Positions 54,524 to 63,639 are shown, counted from the stretch's first letter. The stretch: DNA of 64,000 bases from Methylovulum sp. (GCF_028687615.1 NZ_JAQTZU010000016.1:21936-85935); one strand, 5' to 3'. Notes: generated by a model from the letters alone, not told the origin. Program-made: numbers and translations.

Positions 54524-55720
54524 TCAGTCACTTCGGCACCAAAGCGTTGGATTAACCGGAACGGCTTTTTTGCGTATGCCAAAATACAAGCCAGGCCGAC
54601 TGCGCCCGCCACTTTGCCCTACAGTAGCGATGACTTCCCCTGCTTTCACCGTGTCATTCACCTGCTTGTTAAGGCTTTGGTTAAAAGCATACAAACTCAT
54701 ATAGCCGTCACCATGATCAATAATGACCAGATAACCGTAGCTGCGCATCCAGTCGGCAAACGTCACTTTGCCAGCCGCCACGGCATGGACATCAAGCCCT
54801 TCTTTCGCTTCAATCAAGACACCGCTTTGCATGCCTTCGGTTTGCAGATTATTAAAATTCCGCACCAGCTTGCCTTGTACCGGCCAACGCAATTTACCTT
54901 TCAAACTGTCAAAACTGCCTTGCAGATCTGGAAAATCCTCGTTGTGTGCAGCTTCCTCATCACTGCCAGGCTCTGCTGTGGTGGCTATCGGAACGGGATC
55001 CGTTTTGATGCCCAGTTCCTGCGGCAATGAGGCAATTAGGTTCCGTAATTTGTTTTCGCTTTCCGCCAAGTAACGGAGTTGTTCTTCATAGGATGTGGCA
55101 GCGGTGTCCGCCAATAATTCATTACGCTGTTTCCTGACTTCGTTAAGGGCTGATTGCTGCAATTTTTTCTGTTGGATATTTTGCTCCAGCAATACGGTTT
55201 CGGTTTGCCGCTGTTTATTCAATTGCTCCAAATCGGCAATTGACTCTTCCAATTGGGCGATCTTTGCCATACGCGCCTTGTTGATATAGCTGTAATATAT
55301 CATCATTCGGCTGGAAAGGGCTGGATCTTGCTGATTCAAAAGCAACTTTAATTCTTCCTGTTGTCCCATTTGATAAGCGGCCTTGACTTGCCCTGTCAAA
55401 TCCTTCCGCTCTTTGGCAATGGCACGCTGTTTTTTGAGGATGTCAAGCTCGATTTTGTCGATATTACGGCGTTTTTGATCAATTTGTCGCTCTAAAGAAC
55501 GTAACTCAAAGGCTGTTTCCCCGTAACGTTTTTCAACGTCAGCCAACAGTTGTTCCAAATTGTCCTGTGGCAGATGGGAAGATGGCTCCTGGATGGAGGA
55601 ATCAACGCTACGTTGATCATCATACTGCCCTTGTTGCTGGCCAGTACCCGCCTGATCAACAGCAAGGGCATGCTGTAGCCAAATACTGAGCAATAAACTC
55701 CAAACTATTGGATTTTTCAT
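54524..55720 (-). CDS. envC: Murein hydrolase activator EnvC-like protein
   Basis: 398 residues: a signal peptide (LLLSIWLQHALA), a long coiled coil at about 55-230 and a C-terminal LytM domain (GVLIEAKEGLDVHAVAAGKVTFADWMRSYGYLVIIDHGDGYMSLYAFNQ, ending LYFGIRKKAVPVNPTLW). The metal-binding His residues are lost, as in EnvC, so it should activate amidases rather than cut itself. The gpmI relic is directly upstream. Confidence 0.88.
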   Translation of the reverse strand: MKNPIVWSLLLSIWLQHALAVDQAGTGQQQGQYDDQRSVDSSIQEPSSHLPQDNLEQLLADVEKRYGETAFELRSLERQIDQKRRNIDKIELDILKKQRAIAKERKDLTGQVKAAYQMGQQEELKLLLNQQDPALSSRMMIYYSYINKARMAKIAQLEESIADLEQLNKQRQTETVLLEQNIQQKKLQQSALNEVRKQRNELLADTAATSYEEQLRYLAESENKLRNLIASLPQELGIKTDPVPIATTAEPGSDEEAAHNEDFPDLQGSFDSLKGKLRWPVQGKLVRNFNNLQTEGMQSGVLIEAKEGLDVHAVAAGKVTFADWMRSYGYLVIIDHGDGYMSLYAFNQSLNKQVNDTVKAGEVIATVGQSGGRSRPGLYFGIRKKAVPVNPTLWCRSD

Positions 55721-55727
55721 TCTCCAA

Positions 55728-55940
55728 TTATGCAGCTTTAAGCAAAGGTTTTCTTGTCATTACAAGCGGTTGGCCGACACCTAAAATAGCCAGCATAGTC
55801 GATGCCCAAATGGGGCAACCCTCTTGCAACCGCCCCCAACACGGTATGCCAAGCATCGCAATGGCGTTATTGTTTTGTTCCGATGTAAAACCAAATCCAT
55901 CAAGGACCAGCGGCATTAAAGGCTTCGGTCGATTCAACAT
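55728..55940 (-). pseudogene. Phosphoglycerate mutase (GpmI) reduced to its two ends
   Basis: 70 codons that join the N-terminus of GpmI (PLVLDGFGFTSEQNNNAIA, GRLQEGCP) directly to its C-terminus (TMLAILGVGQPLVMTRKPLL, compare APTMLSLMG..EMTGKPL in E. coli). About 440 central residues, including the catalytic Ser and most metal ligands, are missing, yet the frame is open. It occupies the usual gpmI site before envC and cannot be an enzyme. Confidence 0.8.
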
Positions 55941-55989
55941 AGTTTAAAGTCTCCTGGCACTAGAATAAAACGGGGGTTGTGGGCGATCA

Positions 55990-56075
55990 TATTAATCGTT
56001 TCATAAGCGCTTGCACAAAAGCCGAGCAAATCCTCACTCAAATCATTTCGGCAAGCACTTATGAAATGATTAATA
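55990..56075. repeat. 86-bp GTTTCATAAG inverted-repeat element
   Basis: TATTAATCGTTTCATAAGCGC and its near inverse GCACTTATGAAATGATTAATA close the element. Its reverse strand is almost the same as 43217-43304. Confidence 0.8.
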
Positions 56076-56092
56076 ACTTATTGAATAGGCGT

Positions 56093-56160
56093 ATGTGTGT
56101 CGAATTTGTTCTTGCACAGTAGTATCGGGTGTACTGTGCAAGAACAAATTCGACACACAT
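56093..56160. repeat. Perfect 29-bp inverted repeat with 10-nt loop
   Basis: The arms at 56093-56121 (starting ATGTGTGTCGAATTTGTTCT) and 56132-56160 are exact reverse complements. The loop is GTATCGGGTG. There is no T run after it on either strand. It lies in the spacer between the gpmI relic and arsR. The rest of the 473-bp gap (from 56161) is AT-rich promoter-like DNA. Confidence 0.85.
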
Positions 56161-56367
56161 TCAATACGGCCTAAGACATTATCCGTTACCCAAAATGTAA
56201 AAAAATAAGGTATCATTTTGCAAAGCTTGTGGCTATTGTATCAATTGAGCTGTGCAGTTTGAGAAATACCTACTAGATCATTAAGTAATTGTCATATTAA
56301 TACACATTGCTTACCTTAGGGTATCCCTTATCAGGTATTAACCAATCCGTATCGATATTCCCAATGC

Positions 56368-56385
56368 TTTCTTTTTAAAAAGAAA
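56368..56385. promoter_or_regulatory. Perfect 18-bp palindrome upstream of arsR, possible operator
   Basis: TTTCTTTTTAAAAAGAAA is its own reverse complement and lies 28 bp before the ArsR start codon. ArsR-family regulators usually bind such short dyads over their own promoter. Its A/T-only core makes chance occurrence easier. Confidence 0.45.
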
Positions 56386-56413
56386 TCATTATCTTAAGAC
56401 AACAACTATCTGT

Positions 56414-56728
56414 ATGGATACTAACATAGAACACATTTTATACGATGATGCCGACATCACCAAAGCGGCCCGCTGTCTTAAAGCCATGTCCCATCCTTTA
56501 CGGCTCAAAATATTGTGCATTCTGGGAAAAAATTCGATTAGCGTACAAGACATTGTCGAACAAGTTGGCACTAGCCAAAGCAATATTTCGCAACATTTAT
56601 CAATTTTGAGGGAAAAAAACATCCTTGGCTCAAAAAAAGAAGCCAACCGTGTTTATTACTACATCGACGATGAACGCATGATCCAGCTTATTGGAATGAT
56701 GCGGGATGTGTTTTGCTCCAAACACTGA
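56414..56728 (+). CDS. ArsR/SmtB family regulator, possibly persulfide-sensing
   Basis: 104 residues with a winged helix-turn-helix: CLKAMSHPLRLKILCILG, DIVEQVGTSQSNISQHLSILREKNIL and KKEANRVYYYI. Metal-binding motifs such as CxCxxC are absent. Cys35 and Cys101 are 66 residues apart, the same spacing as Cys41/Cys107 of SqrR and its relative BigR, which sense persulfides by a disulfide or polysulfide bridge. A rhodanese gene follows within 50 bp. Confidence 0.8.
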   Translation: MDTNIEHILYDDADITKAARCLKAMSHPLRLKILCILGKNSISVQDIVEQVGTSQSNISQHLSILREKNILGSKKEANRVYYYIDDERMIQLIGMMRDVFCSKH

Positions 56729-56777
56729 TACACCACCCAATTACAACCTAACCAAACCCAAAAACCAACGAGACCTC

Positions 56778-57221
56778 ATGGACCGTTACATAGAATTCGC
56801 TATAAACCACTACATCTTATCGCTTGCCCTGATCGTTGTAACTTATCTGTTAATACAGGATTTTTTTGAAACCGCCTTTAAAAAGTTCGCCTCGATCACC
56901 CCGTTGCTCGCCGTTGCCAAAATGAACGAAATGGACACGGTCATCATTGATGTCCGTGAACCGTTGGAATTCGTCGAAAGCCATATTGAAAACGCACTGA
57001 ACACCCCCTTGAGCAAATTTGCCGAGCATCTGCCCAAACTTGAAGCTTACAAGAAAACCCCGTTGTTGATCGCTTGCCAAACGGGAACCCGTTCGGCCAC
57101 CGCCGGAAGACAATTGACCAAGGCCGGTTTTGAGCAAGTGTATGTAATCGCAGGCGGCATGGCGGCCTGGGAAAACGACTACAAATTACCCGTTAAAATC
57201 AGCAAGAAAAAGAAAGCCTAA
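56778..57221 (+). CDS. Membrane-anchored rhodanese-like protein (YibN type)
   Basis: 147 residues from ATG 56778. The track start lies inside the upstream gene. A transmembrane helix (YILSLALIVVTYLLIQDFF) precedes a rhodanese domain with DVREPLEFVESHI and the active-site loop CQTGTRSA. It should move sulfane sulfur at the membrane face. The order rhodanese-secB-gpsA is common in gammaproteobacteria. Confidence 0.88.
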   Translation: MDRYIEFAINHYILSLALIVVTYLLIQDFFETAFKKFASITPLLAVAKMNEMDTVIIDVREPLEFVESHIENALNTPLSKFAEHLPKLEAYKKTPLLIACQTGTRSATAGRQLTKAGFEQVYVIAGGMAAWENDYKLPVKISKKKKA

Positions 57222-57260
57222 TTAACCAACCCTTTTTATCACTCAACCAAGCTACCTACC

Positions 57261-57728
57261 ATGTCCGAAGAAAACAACACCGTAGAAAAACAATTTTCTA
57301 TCCAAAAAATTTACACAAAAGACTTGTCATTTGAAACCCCCAATACTCCTGCCGTTTTTACCGCTAAATGGGAACCTGCGGTCGATTTCAATCTGGCAAC
57401 CAATGTTTCGCCTTTGGAACAAAACCTGTTTGAAGTCACCCTCAAAGTCACCATCACCGTAAAATGTGCCGAGATGACCGCTTATTTGGTCGAAGTCAAC
57501 CAGGCCGGTATTTTTGCCTTGGGCGGCTTCAACGAACAAGAAATGGGCCCCATGATGGGCAGTTTTTGCCCCAACATCCTGTTCCCTTATGCACGGGAAG
57601 CTATTTCCGACCTCGTCACCCGTGGCGGTTTTCCGCAATTGTTGTTGGCTCCCGTCAATTTTGATGCTTTATACGCCCAACATGTGCAACAACTGCAACA
57701 AGCCCCCGGCACAGGCACTATCAACTAA
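57261..57728 (+). CDS. secB: Protein-export chaperone SecB
   Basis: 155 residues. FSIQKIYTKDLSFETPNTPAVF at the start, then VTITVKCAEMTAYLVEVNQAGIF and CPNILFPYAREAISDLVTRGGFPQLLLAPVNFDALYAQ are the SecB core. It keeps preproteins unfolded and hands them to SecA. It is 5 bp from gpsA. Confidence 0.96.
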   Translation: MSEENNTVEKQFSIQKIYTKDLSFETPNTPAVFTAKWEPAVDFNLATNVSPLEQNLFEVTLKVTITVKCAEMTAYLVEVNQAGIFALGGFNEQEMGPMMGSFCPNILFPYAREAISDLVTRGGFPQLLLAPVNFDALYAQHVQQLQQAPGTGTIN

Positions 57729-57733
57729 ACTGA

Positions 57734-58774
57734 ATGGACAAACGTATAGCCATCCTAGGGGCGGGCTCCTGGGGCACCGCCTTGGCTATCCTAGCCGCTA
57801 GAAACGGCTGCCAGACGTTGTTATGGGGACATAATGCCGCGCATGTCGCGGCATTAGCCCATGATAGGCAAAACCAACGCTACCTGCCCGGCCTCCCCTT
57901 CCCTGAACCGCTCACGATAACCGCACAATTAAGCGACATCGCCAACTTTGGCGACGTGCTGTTGGTCTGCGTCCCCAGCCATGCGTTCAAAACCACGTTG
58001 CTCGCACTCAAACCTTATCTTGCCGAAGACATAAAAATTGCCTGGGCGACCAAAGGTTTTAACACCGATGATGGTTCATTGCTGCATGAAACCGTCGCCG
58101 AAATTTTTTCCAAAACCACACCGGCCGCCATCATCTCCGGGCCATCGTTTGCCAGCGAAGTCGCCGCAGATTTGCCCACGGCAATCACCATCGCCTCTTT
58201 GCAGATTGATTTTGCCAACCAACTCGCGGATATTTTCCATAGCGGGCGTTTCCGCACCTACACCAGTTCCGATTTGATTGGCGTAGAAGTTGGCGGTGCG
58301 GTAAAAAATGTCCTGGCTATCGCCGCTGGCATTGCCGATGGCTTGGGCTTCGGCGCCAACACCCGTGCCGCCTTAATTACCCGCGGACTTACCGAAATCA
58401 TCCGCTTAGGCGTGGAACTCGGCGGCAAGCAAGAAACCCTGATGGGTCTGGCGGGCCTTGGTGATTTGGTGTTGACCTGCACCGACGACCAATCCCGAAA
58501 CAGACGGCTCGGTTTGGCTTTAGGCAGAGGCAAAAACCGGGCACAAGCCATCGAAGAAATCGGTCAAGAAATCGAAGGGGTTTCCGCCGCCAAGCAAACC
58601 TATTTGTTGGCGAAAAAACACGCCATCGACATGCCAATCACCGAACAAACCTACAAGGTATTATACGAAGGCCTGGACCCGCTCATCGCCGTACAAAATT
58701 TATTGTCGCGGGAAGTCAAACCTGAATTGCCCTTGCAACCGGAGCAACCAACATTAATCGCCAGCCAATATTGA
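57734..58774 (+). CDS. gpsA: Glycerol-3-phosphate dehydrogenase (NAD(P)+)
   Basis: 346 residues. AILGAGSWGTALAILAARNG is the nucleotide-binding motif. ISGPSFASEVA, VEVGGAVKNVLAIAAGIADGLGFG with the catalytic Lys, and LMGLAGLGDLVLTC are conserved. It makes glycerol-3-phosphate for phospholipids. Confidence 0.96.
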   Translation: MDKRIAILGAGSWGTALAILAARNGCQTLLWGHNAAHVAALAHDRQNQRYLPGLPFPEPLTITAQLSDIANFGDVLLVCVPSHAFKTTLLALKPYLAEDIKIAWATKGFNTDDGSLLHETVAEIFSKTTPAAIISGPSFASEVAADLPTAITIASLQIDFANQLADIFHSGRFRTYTSSDLIGVEVGGAVKNVLAIAAGIADGLGFGANTRAALITRGLTEIIRLGVELGGKQETLMGLAGLGDLVLTCTDDQSRNRRLGLALGRGKNRAQAIEEIGQEIEGVSAAKQTYLLAKKHAIDMPITEQTYKVLYEGLDPLIAVQNLLSREVKPELPLQPEQPTLIASQY

Positions 58775-59417
58775 ATTGCGGAATTGGGGCATAAATAAGA
58801 CCACCCGTGCGTAGCGCAGGGTGGTGTTTCCAGTATTGGGAGCGGATGTTTGCCGGAAACACCAGTTCTTGCTATCGCTCGAACTGGCTTATTCCGGCTT
58901 ACGATGTTAATCATCCAAGCAAGCCGCCGTCATGCCACCTGATCCCGCCCCCACCAGAAGAGACTTCCCGCTCGGCGTCACGTCATTGCTGCTTTATGGC
59001 CTAATGCGGCGGTCGATGGGCGGCAAATCCAGCCACACCAGCGCCATCTCCTTGCTTAATCCCAACGGTGAAAGGCTATGGGGAAGCGGGAAATCGCCGC
59101 TGAAGTTTACCTGCCATTGCCATAGGTATCTACACAAGTCTTGAACACCGTCATTCCGGCAGGGAGAGCGTAGCGAGGGTTGACCGGAATGACGGCCAAT
59201 AAAACTTGTGTAGATACTTATAGTGGTTAAGAAGGGGATCCTACACGCCTATGGGCAACCCGCCATCAGCCGTGGACATCGGTCTAGTCAAAACTGGCAA
59301 GATGCGCCAAGCCGCCCTATGCGGCGATGCTCAAGCCACCATGACAAGCAATCGCGAAGCAGCCGCCATGTCGCGTATAATAAAACACAAAATAAACTTC
59401 AATCTATCAGGTAACTC
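58775..59417. other. 643-bp spacer rich in stem-loops before mtdA
   Basis: ACCACCCGTGCG-TAG-CGCAGGGTGGT (58800-58825) is a strong stem just after gpsA and may end that operon. GGTGTTTCC...GGAAACACC and CCAGTTC...GAACTGG stems follow within 70 bp. A larger palindrome occupies 59124-59219. ORFs in the track here (58932-59144 and 59223-59414) have no family features. The mtdA promoter should lie in the last 190 bp. Confidence 0.55.
59124..59219. repeat. Palindromic element with nested inverted repeats
   Basis: Outer arms AGGTATCTACACAAGT / ACTTGTGTAGATACTT and inner arms CCGTCATTCCGG / CCGGAATGACGG form a 96-bp cruciform-capable element. The inner part is a REP-like sequence. Confidence 0.75.
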
Positions 59418-60275
59418 ATGAAGAAGCTGCTATTCCAGTTCGACACCGATTTGCACCCGTCCGTGTTTGATACCGTGGTGGGCTATGACGGTGGCGCCGA
59501 TCATGTGGCGGGTTACGGTGGACTGACACCGGAAAACATCAAGCCGCTGGTCGAAGGCACGATTTTTACCCGCGCCCCTAAGGACAAAAAAAATACCGCC
59601 ATTTTTGTCGGCGGCAGCGACATGGTTGCTGGACAAGCCCTGTTTACGGCGGTGCAAAGCTATTTTTTCCCTGGTTTTCAAGTGTCCGTGATGCTCGACA
59701 GCAACGGCAGCAACACCACTGCCGCTGCGGCAGTCGCCAAACTGGCTTCTAGCGGCCCGTTGGCAGGAAAAAAAGCCGTCGTGCTGGCGGGAACCGGGCC
59801 GGTTGGACAACGCGCCGCCGTAATGCTGGCGCAAGAAGGTGCGAAAGTGTCTTTAACCGCACGGACTCTGGCACGGGCAGAGCAAGCTTGTGACAATATG
59901 CACACACGCTTTGGCGTTGAATTGACACCGGTAGTGGCGTTTGACCAAGAAGACCGGGCGGCGGCGATTGAACACGCAAATATCGTGCTGGCAACCGGAG
60001 CCGCTGGCGTCGAATTGCTCAAGCCCGAACATTGGCAAGGCAACCCGAACCTGGAAATGATCGCCGATGCCAACGCCACGCCGCCGCTGGGCATTGGCGG
60101 TACGGACATGATGGACAAAGGCGTGGAACGGCACGGCAAAATTATCTGGGGCGCGATTGGTTTTGGCGCATTGAAACTGGCCTTGCACCGCGCCTGTATC
60201 GCCAAATTGTTCGAAAACAATCAACAGGTTTTTGATGCCGAAAACATCTTTGCCTTGGCTAAAGAAATGGCCTAA
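59418..60275 (+). CDS. mtdA: NADP-dependent methylene-H4MPT/methylene-H4F dehydrogenase MtdA
   Basis: 285 residues, close to the 288 of Methylobacterium MtdA and clearly of that type rather than MtdB (KKLLFQFDTDLHPSVFDTVVGYDGGADH at the start). MLDSNGSNTTAAAAVAKL, VVLAGTGPVGQRAAVMLAQEGAKVSL for NADP binding and LHRACIAKLFENNQQVFDAENIFALAKEMA at the end agree. It oxidises or reduces methylene groups on tetrahydromethanopterin or tetrahydrofolate. It is followed 3 bp later by glycerate kinase, as part of serine-cycle metabolism. Confidence 0.95.
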   Translation: MKKLLFQFDTDLHPSVFDTVVGYDGGADHVAGYGGLTPENIKPLVEGTIFTRAPKDKKNTAIFVGGSDMVAGQALFTAVQSYFFPGFQVSVMLDSNGSNTTAAAAVAKLASSGPLAGKKAVVLAGTGPVGQRAAVMLAQEGAKVSLTARTLARAEQACDNMHTRFGVELTPVVAFDQEDRAAAIEHANIVLATGAAGVELLKPEHWQGNPNLEMIADANATPPLGIGGTDMMDKGVERHGKIIWGAIGFGALKLALHRACIAKLFENNQQVFDAENIFALAKEMA

Positions 60276-60278
60276 AAA

Positions 60279-61610
60279 ATGGATGCCTTAATATCAAAAT
60301 TACGGCAAGATGCTTTGGCGATATTCCATGCCGGTATCACCGCAGCCGATCCTTACCAAGCCGTCAAACACTGCCTGTACTCTGACGGTGTGTTGCTGGA
60401 CATCCGCCTGAACGACGGCAACACCCGCGCCCGCCGCTGGACAAAAATCCACCTGGTCGCCTTTGGCAAAGCTGCTTGTGCTATGGCAAAAGCCGCGCAA
60501 GAAAGCATCCCGCCACATTTGTTGGCAAGTTCCTTTGCTGTGACCAATTATGAAAATGTCACGGCGTTAGATGGCATTGAGGTGCTGGGCGCAGGTCATC
60601 CGTTACCCGATGCGGCGGGCTTTCAAGCCGCACAACGCATTGCCGCAATCGCCAGCCTCGCCCGACAAGGCGAGCTGGTATTAGTGCTGGTCAGTGGCGG
60701 CGGCTCGGCATTGATCCCCTGCCCTGTCGCATCAATTACACTCGAAGAAAAAATCGCCACCACTTATGAATTGTTGGCTTGCGGCGCGACGATCAATGAA
60801 ATCAACTGTGTACGCAAACATTTGTCGCAAATTAAAGGCGGCGGTTTGGCGAAATTGGCCTATCCCGCCGATGTCCACGCGCTGATTTTGTCGGACGTGT
60901 TGGGTGATGACCTGAGCGCGATTGCCAGCGGCCCGACCGTGCCCGATCCCACAACTTATGCGGATGCAATCGCCATCTTAAAAAGCAAGCGGATTTGGGA
61001 CAAAACCCCTACATCTGTGCAGAATCATCTCCAGCTAGGCGAACTCGGCAAAGCACCGGAAACGCCGAAAGCAGATGATAAAATTTTTCACACCACCACG
61101 CAGACCTTGATTGGCAGCAATATGATCAGCGTCAAGGCGATGCTAAAAACCGTACAGGAACTGGGCTATCAAACCCGGCTTTACAATGAATATTTATGCG
61201 GGGAAGCCCGTATCGTCGCCGAACAATGGGTGGCTGATGCCAAAGCGATCCGGCAACCCGTGGCCTTATTGGCTGGTGGTGAAACCACGGTAAGCCTGCA
61301 AGGCAACGGATGTGGCGGGCGTAATCAGGAAATGGCCTTGGCCTTTGCGTTGGCGGCACATCAACAAAGCCTGGAAGGAACATGGGCATTCTTAAGCGGT
61401 GGCACGGACGGACGCGACGGCCCCACCGATGCAGCGGGTGGCTTGGTTGACGCTGGCACGATAAACCGTATGATAGCTAAATACGATCCGGTGGCGATGC
61501 TGGCGAACAACGATTCTTACCACGCCTTGAAATCCTCAGGCGACTTACTGGAAACTGGCGCGACCGGCACCAATGTCGCCGATTTGCAAATACTGCTGCT
61601 TGTACCCTGA
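60279..61610 (+). CDS. Glycerate 2-kinase (MOFRL family)
   Basis: 443 residues. It phosphorylates D-glycerate, the step that feeds serine-cycle carbon to 2-phosphoglycerate. VAFGKAACAMAKAA, LVLVSGGGSALIPCP and KGGGLAKLAYPA lie in the N-terminal domain. LLAGGETTVSLQGNGCGGRNQEMALAFAL and SGGTDGRDGPTDAAGG are MOFRL motifs. It sits between mtdA and glyA, which supports the serine-cycle role. Confidence 0.93.
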   Translation: MDALISKLRQDALAIFHAGITAADPYQAVKHCLYSDGVLLDIRLNDGNTRARRWTKIHLVAFGKAACAMAKAAQESIPPHLLASSFAVTNYENVTALDGIEVLGAGHPLPDAAGFQAAQRIAAIASLARQGELVLVLVSGGGSALIPCPVASITLEEKIATTYELLACGATINEINCVRKHLSQIKGGGLAKLAYPADVHALILSDVLGDDLSAIASGPTVPDPTTYADAIAILKSKRIWDKTPTSVQNHLQLGELGKAPETPKADDKIFHTTTQTLIGSNMISVKAMLKTVQELGYQTRLYNEYLCGEARIVAEQWVADAKAIRQPVALLAGGETTVSLQGNGCGGRNQEMALAFALAAHQQSLEGTWAFLSGGTDGRDGPTDAAGGLVDAGTINRMIAKYDPVAMLANNDSYHALKSSGDLLETGATGTNVADLQILLLVP

Positions 61611-61657
61611 TAAGCGTAAACTGATTACATATAAACCGTTAATTTTGAGGTTTCACG

Positions 61658-62347
61658 ATGTCTTACTCCCAACCCACACTTGAAGATATTTGGAAATTGT
61701 TTCAGGAGACCGATCAAATATTTAAAGAAACCGCCCGAAGGTTTCAAGAAACTGATCTTAAATTCCAAGAAACCGACCGAAAATTCCAAGAAACCGAACG
61801 GATCATAAAAGAGTCCAACCAAGAAACCGAGCGGATCATAAAAGAGACTAGCCAGGAAACCAGCTTAAAAATGCAGGAATCGGATAGGCAATTCCAAGAA
61901 AAAATCAAACAAGTCAATGAAAGCATAGGCCGTTTGGGCAATAAGCTCGGTGATTTTGTAGAAGAAATGGTGCGTCCGGCGGCGGTGCGGCTGTTCCGCG
62001 AGCGCGGCATCGATGTCCACGAAGTCCACCAAAACATCAGCTCGCAACGCGGTGGCGAAGGCATAGAAATTGATTTATTGGTGGTCAACGACACCGACAT
62101 CATCGCCATCGAATGCAAAAGCAGCTTAAGCATTGACGACATCAACGACCATCTTCACCGTTTGGCAAAAATCAAACGGCTGTTGCCCAGCTATGCCAAC
62201 AAACGTGTTCTTGGAGCGGTCACTGGCATGGTCATCCCCGACAATGTCGCCCAATACGCTTACCGGCAAGGCCTGTTCGTCATCGCCCAAACAGGCGACC
62301 ACTTGACCATACGCAATGATCCACACTTTCAGGCCAAAACTTGGTAG
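61658..62347 (+). CDS. Long coiled-coil / PD-(D/E)XK-like protein (DUF3782 type)
   Basis: 229 residues. Residues 13-85 are heptad-like repeats ([14 protein letters not shown], QETERIIKE) predicting a coiled coil. A nuclease-like domain follows with [23 protein letters not shown], the D...E-x-K pattern, and [29 protein letters not shown]. It is a paralogue of 48566-49147 with a much longer coil. Its function is unknown. It lies between glycerate kinase and glyA in the same direction. Confidence 0.7.
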   Translation: MSYSQPTLEDIWKLFQETDQIFKETARRFQETDLKFQETDRKFQETERIIKESNQETERIIKETSQETSLKMQESDRQFQEKIKQVNESIGRLGNKLGDFVEEMVRPAAVRLFRERGIDVHEVHQNISSQRGGEGIEIDLLVVNDTDIIAIECKSSLSIDDINDHLHRLAKIKRLLPSYANKRVLGAVTGMVIPDNVAQYAYRQGLFVIAQTGDHLTIRNDPHFQAKTW

Positions 62348-62385
62348 CCTGGAACCACTACACCCTTAAGAGATACGGAGATACA

Positions 62386-63639
62386 ATGTTTAACCAATCC
62401 ATGACCATTCAAGGCTTTGACGATGAATTATTTACCGCAATGGAAGAAGAACGCCAACGTCAGGAAGACCACATCGAACTGATCGCCTCGGAAAATTACG
62501 CCAGTCCACGGGTGATGCAAGCCTTGGGATCACAACTGACCAACAAATACGCCGAGGGCTACCCCGGCAAACGCTATTACGGCGGCTGCGAATTTGTCGA
62601 TAAGGTCGAGCAACTGGCGATAGACCGCGCCAAAGCCCTGTTCGGCGCCGATTACGCCAACGTCCAGGCACATTCCGGCTCACAAGCCAATATGGCGGTG
62701 TTAATGGCGATGATGCAGCCGGGCGAGACGTTACTGGGCTTAAGCCTGGCCGATGGCGGCCACTTGACCCACGGCGCGAAACCCAATTTCTCCGGCAAAT
62801 TGTACCACGCCGTGCAATATGGCTTAGACCCCGAAACTAGCGAAATCAATTACGCGCAAGTCGAAGCCCTGGCCTTGGAACACAAACCCAAAGTGATTAT
62901 GGCGGGCTTCTCCGCGTATTCCAGAGTGTGGGATTGGCAACGTTTCCGTGACATCGCCGATTTAGTCGGCGCCTATTTGGTCGTTGATATGGCGCATGTT
63001 GCAGGCTTGATTGCTGCGGGCGTTTATCCCAACCCCGTGCCCTTCGCCGATGCCGTCACCAGTACCACCCACAAATCTTTGCGTGGTCCACGCGGCGGCT
63101 TGATCGTCTGCAAAAGCAACCCGGACTTAGAAAAAAAAATCGACTCGAACATTTTCCCAGGCATCCAAGGCGGCCCGTCCATGCACGTCATCGCCGCCAA
63201 AGCTGTGGCGTTTAAAGAAGCGATGGAACCGGAATTTAAAACCTACCAGCAACAAGTCATCCTTAACGCCCAGGCAATGGCGAAAGTGTTTATGTCACGC
63301 GGGTTCGATGTCGTCTCCGGCGGCACTGACGACCATTTGATGCTGGTTTCGCTCATCGCCAAAGGCATCACCGGCAAAGCCGCCGATGCCGCCCTAGGCC
63401 GCGCCCACATCACCGTCAACAAAAACGCCGTGCCGAACGACCCGCAATCGCCGTTTGTGACTAGCGGCATCCGCGTCGGCACCCCCGCGCCAACCACCCG
63501 CGGTTTTAAAGAAGCCGAAGTGACTGAAATCGCCAATATGATGTGCGATGTGATGGACAATCTGGAAGATGAAAGCGTGATTGCGGCGGTGCGTGAACAG
63601 GTTGGACATCTTTGCGCCAGATTTCCGGTTTATGGGTAA
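62386..63639 (+). CDS. glyA: Serine hydroxymethyltransferase
   Basis: 417 residues from ATG 62386 with ACGGAG upstream, the same length as E. coli GlyA. It joins glycine and a C1 unit to make serine, an entry reaction of the serine cycle. [31 protein letters not shown] and [14 protein letters not shown]-like sequence ([17 protein letters not shown] lysine) are intact. It ends the mtdA-glycerate kinase cluster. Confidence 0.97.
   Translation: MFNQSMTIQGFDDELFTAMEEERQRQEDHIELIASENYASPRVMQALGSQLTNKYAEGYPGKRYYGGCEFVDKVEQLAIDRAKALFGADYANVQAHSGSQANMAVLMAMMQPGETLLGLSLADGGHLTHGAKPNFSGKLYHAVQYGLDPETSEINYAQVEALALEHKPKVIMAGFSAYSRVWDWQRFRDIADLVGAYLVVDMAHVAGLIAAGVYPNPVPFADAVTSTTHKSLRGPRGGLIVCKSNPDLEKKIDSNIFPGIQGGPSMHVIAAKAVAFKEAMEPEFKTYQQQVILNAQAMAKVFMSRGFDVVSGGTDDHLMLVSLIAKGITGKAADAALGRAHITVNKNAVPNDPQSPFVTSGIRVGTPAPTTRGFKEAEVTEIANMMCDVMDNLEDESVIAAVREQVGHLCARFPVYG

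Noticed and set aside
56093-56160. Long hairpin as a transcription terminator
   Set aside because: No T run follows on either strand and no gene ends close by in the right direction.
59223-59414. 63-codon ORF before mtdA
   Set aside because: Arg/Ser/His-rich with no domain features. More likely the mtdA leader.
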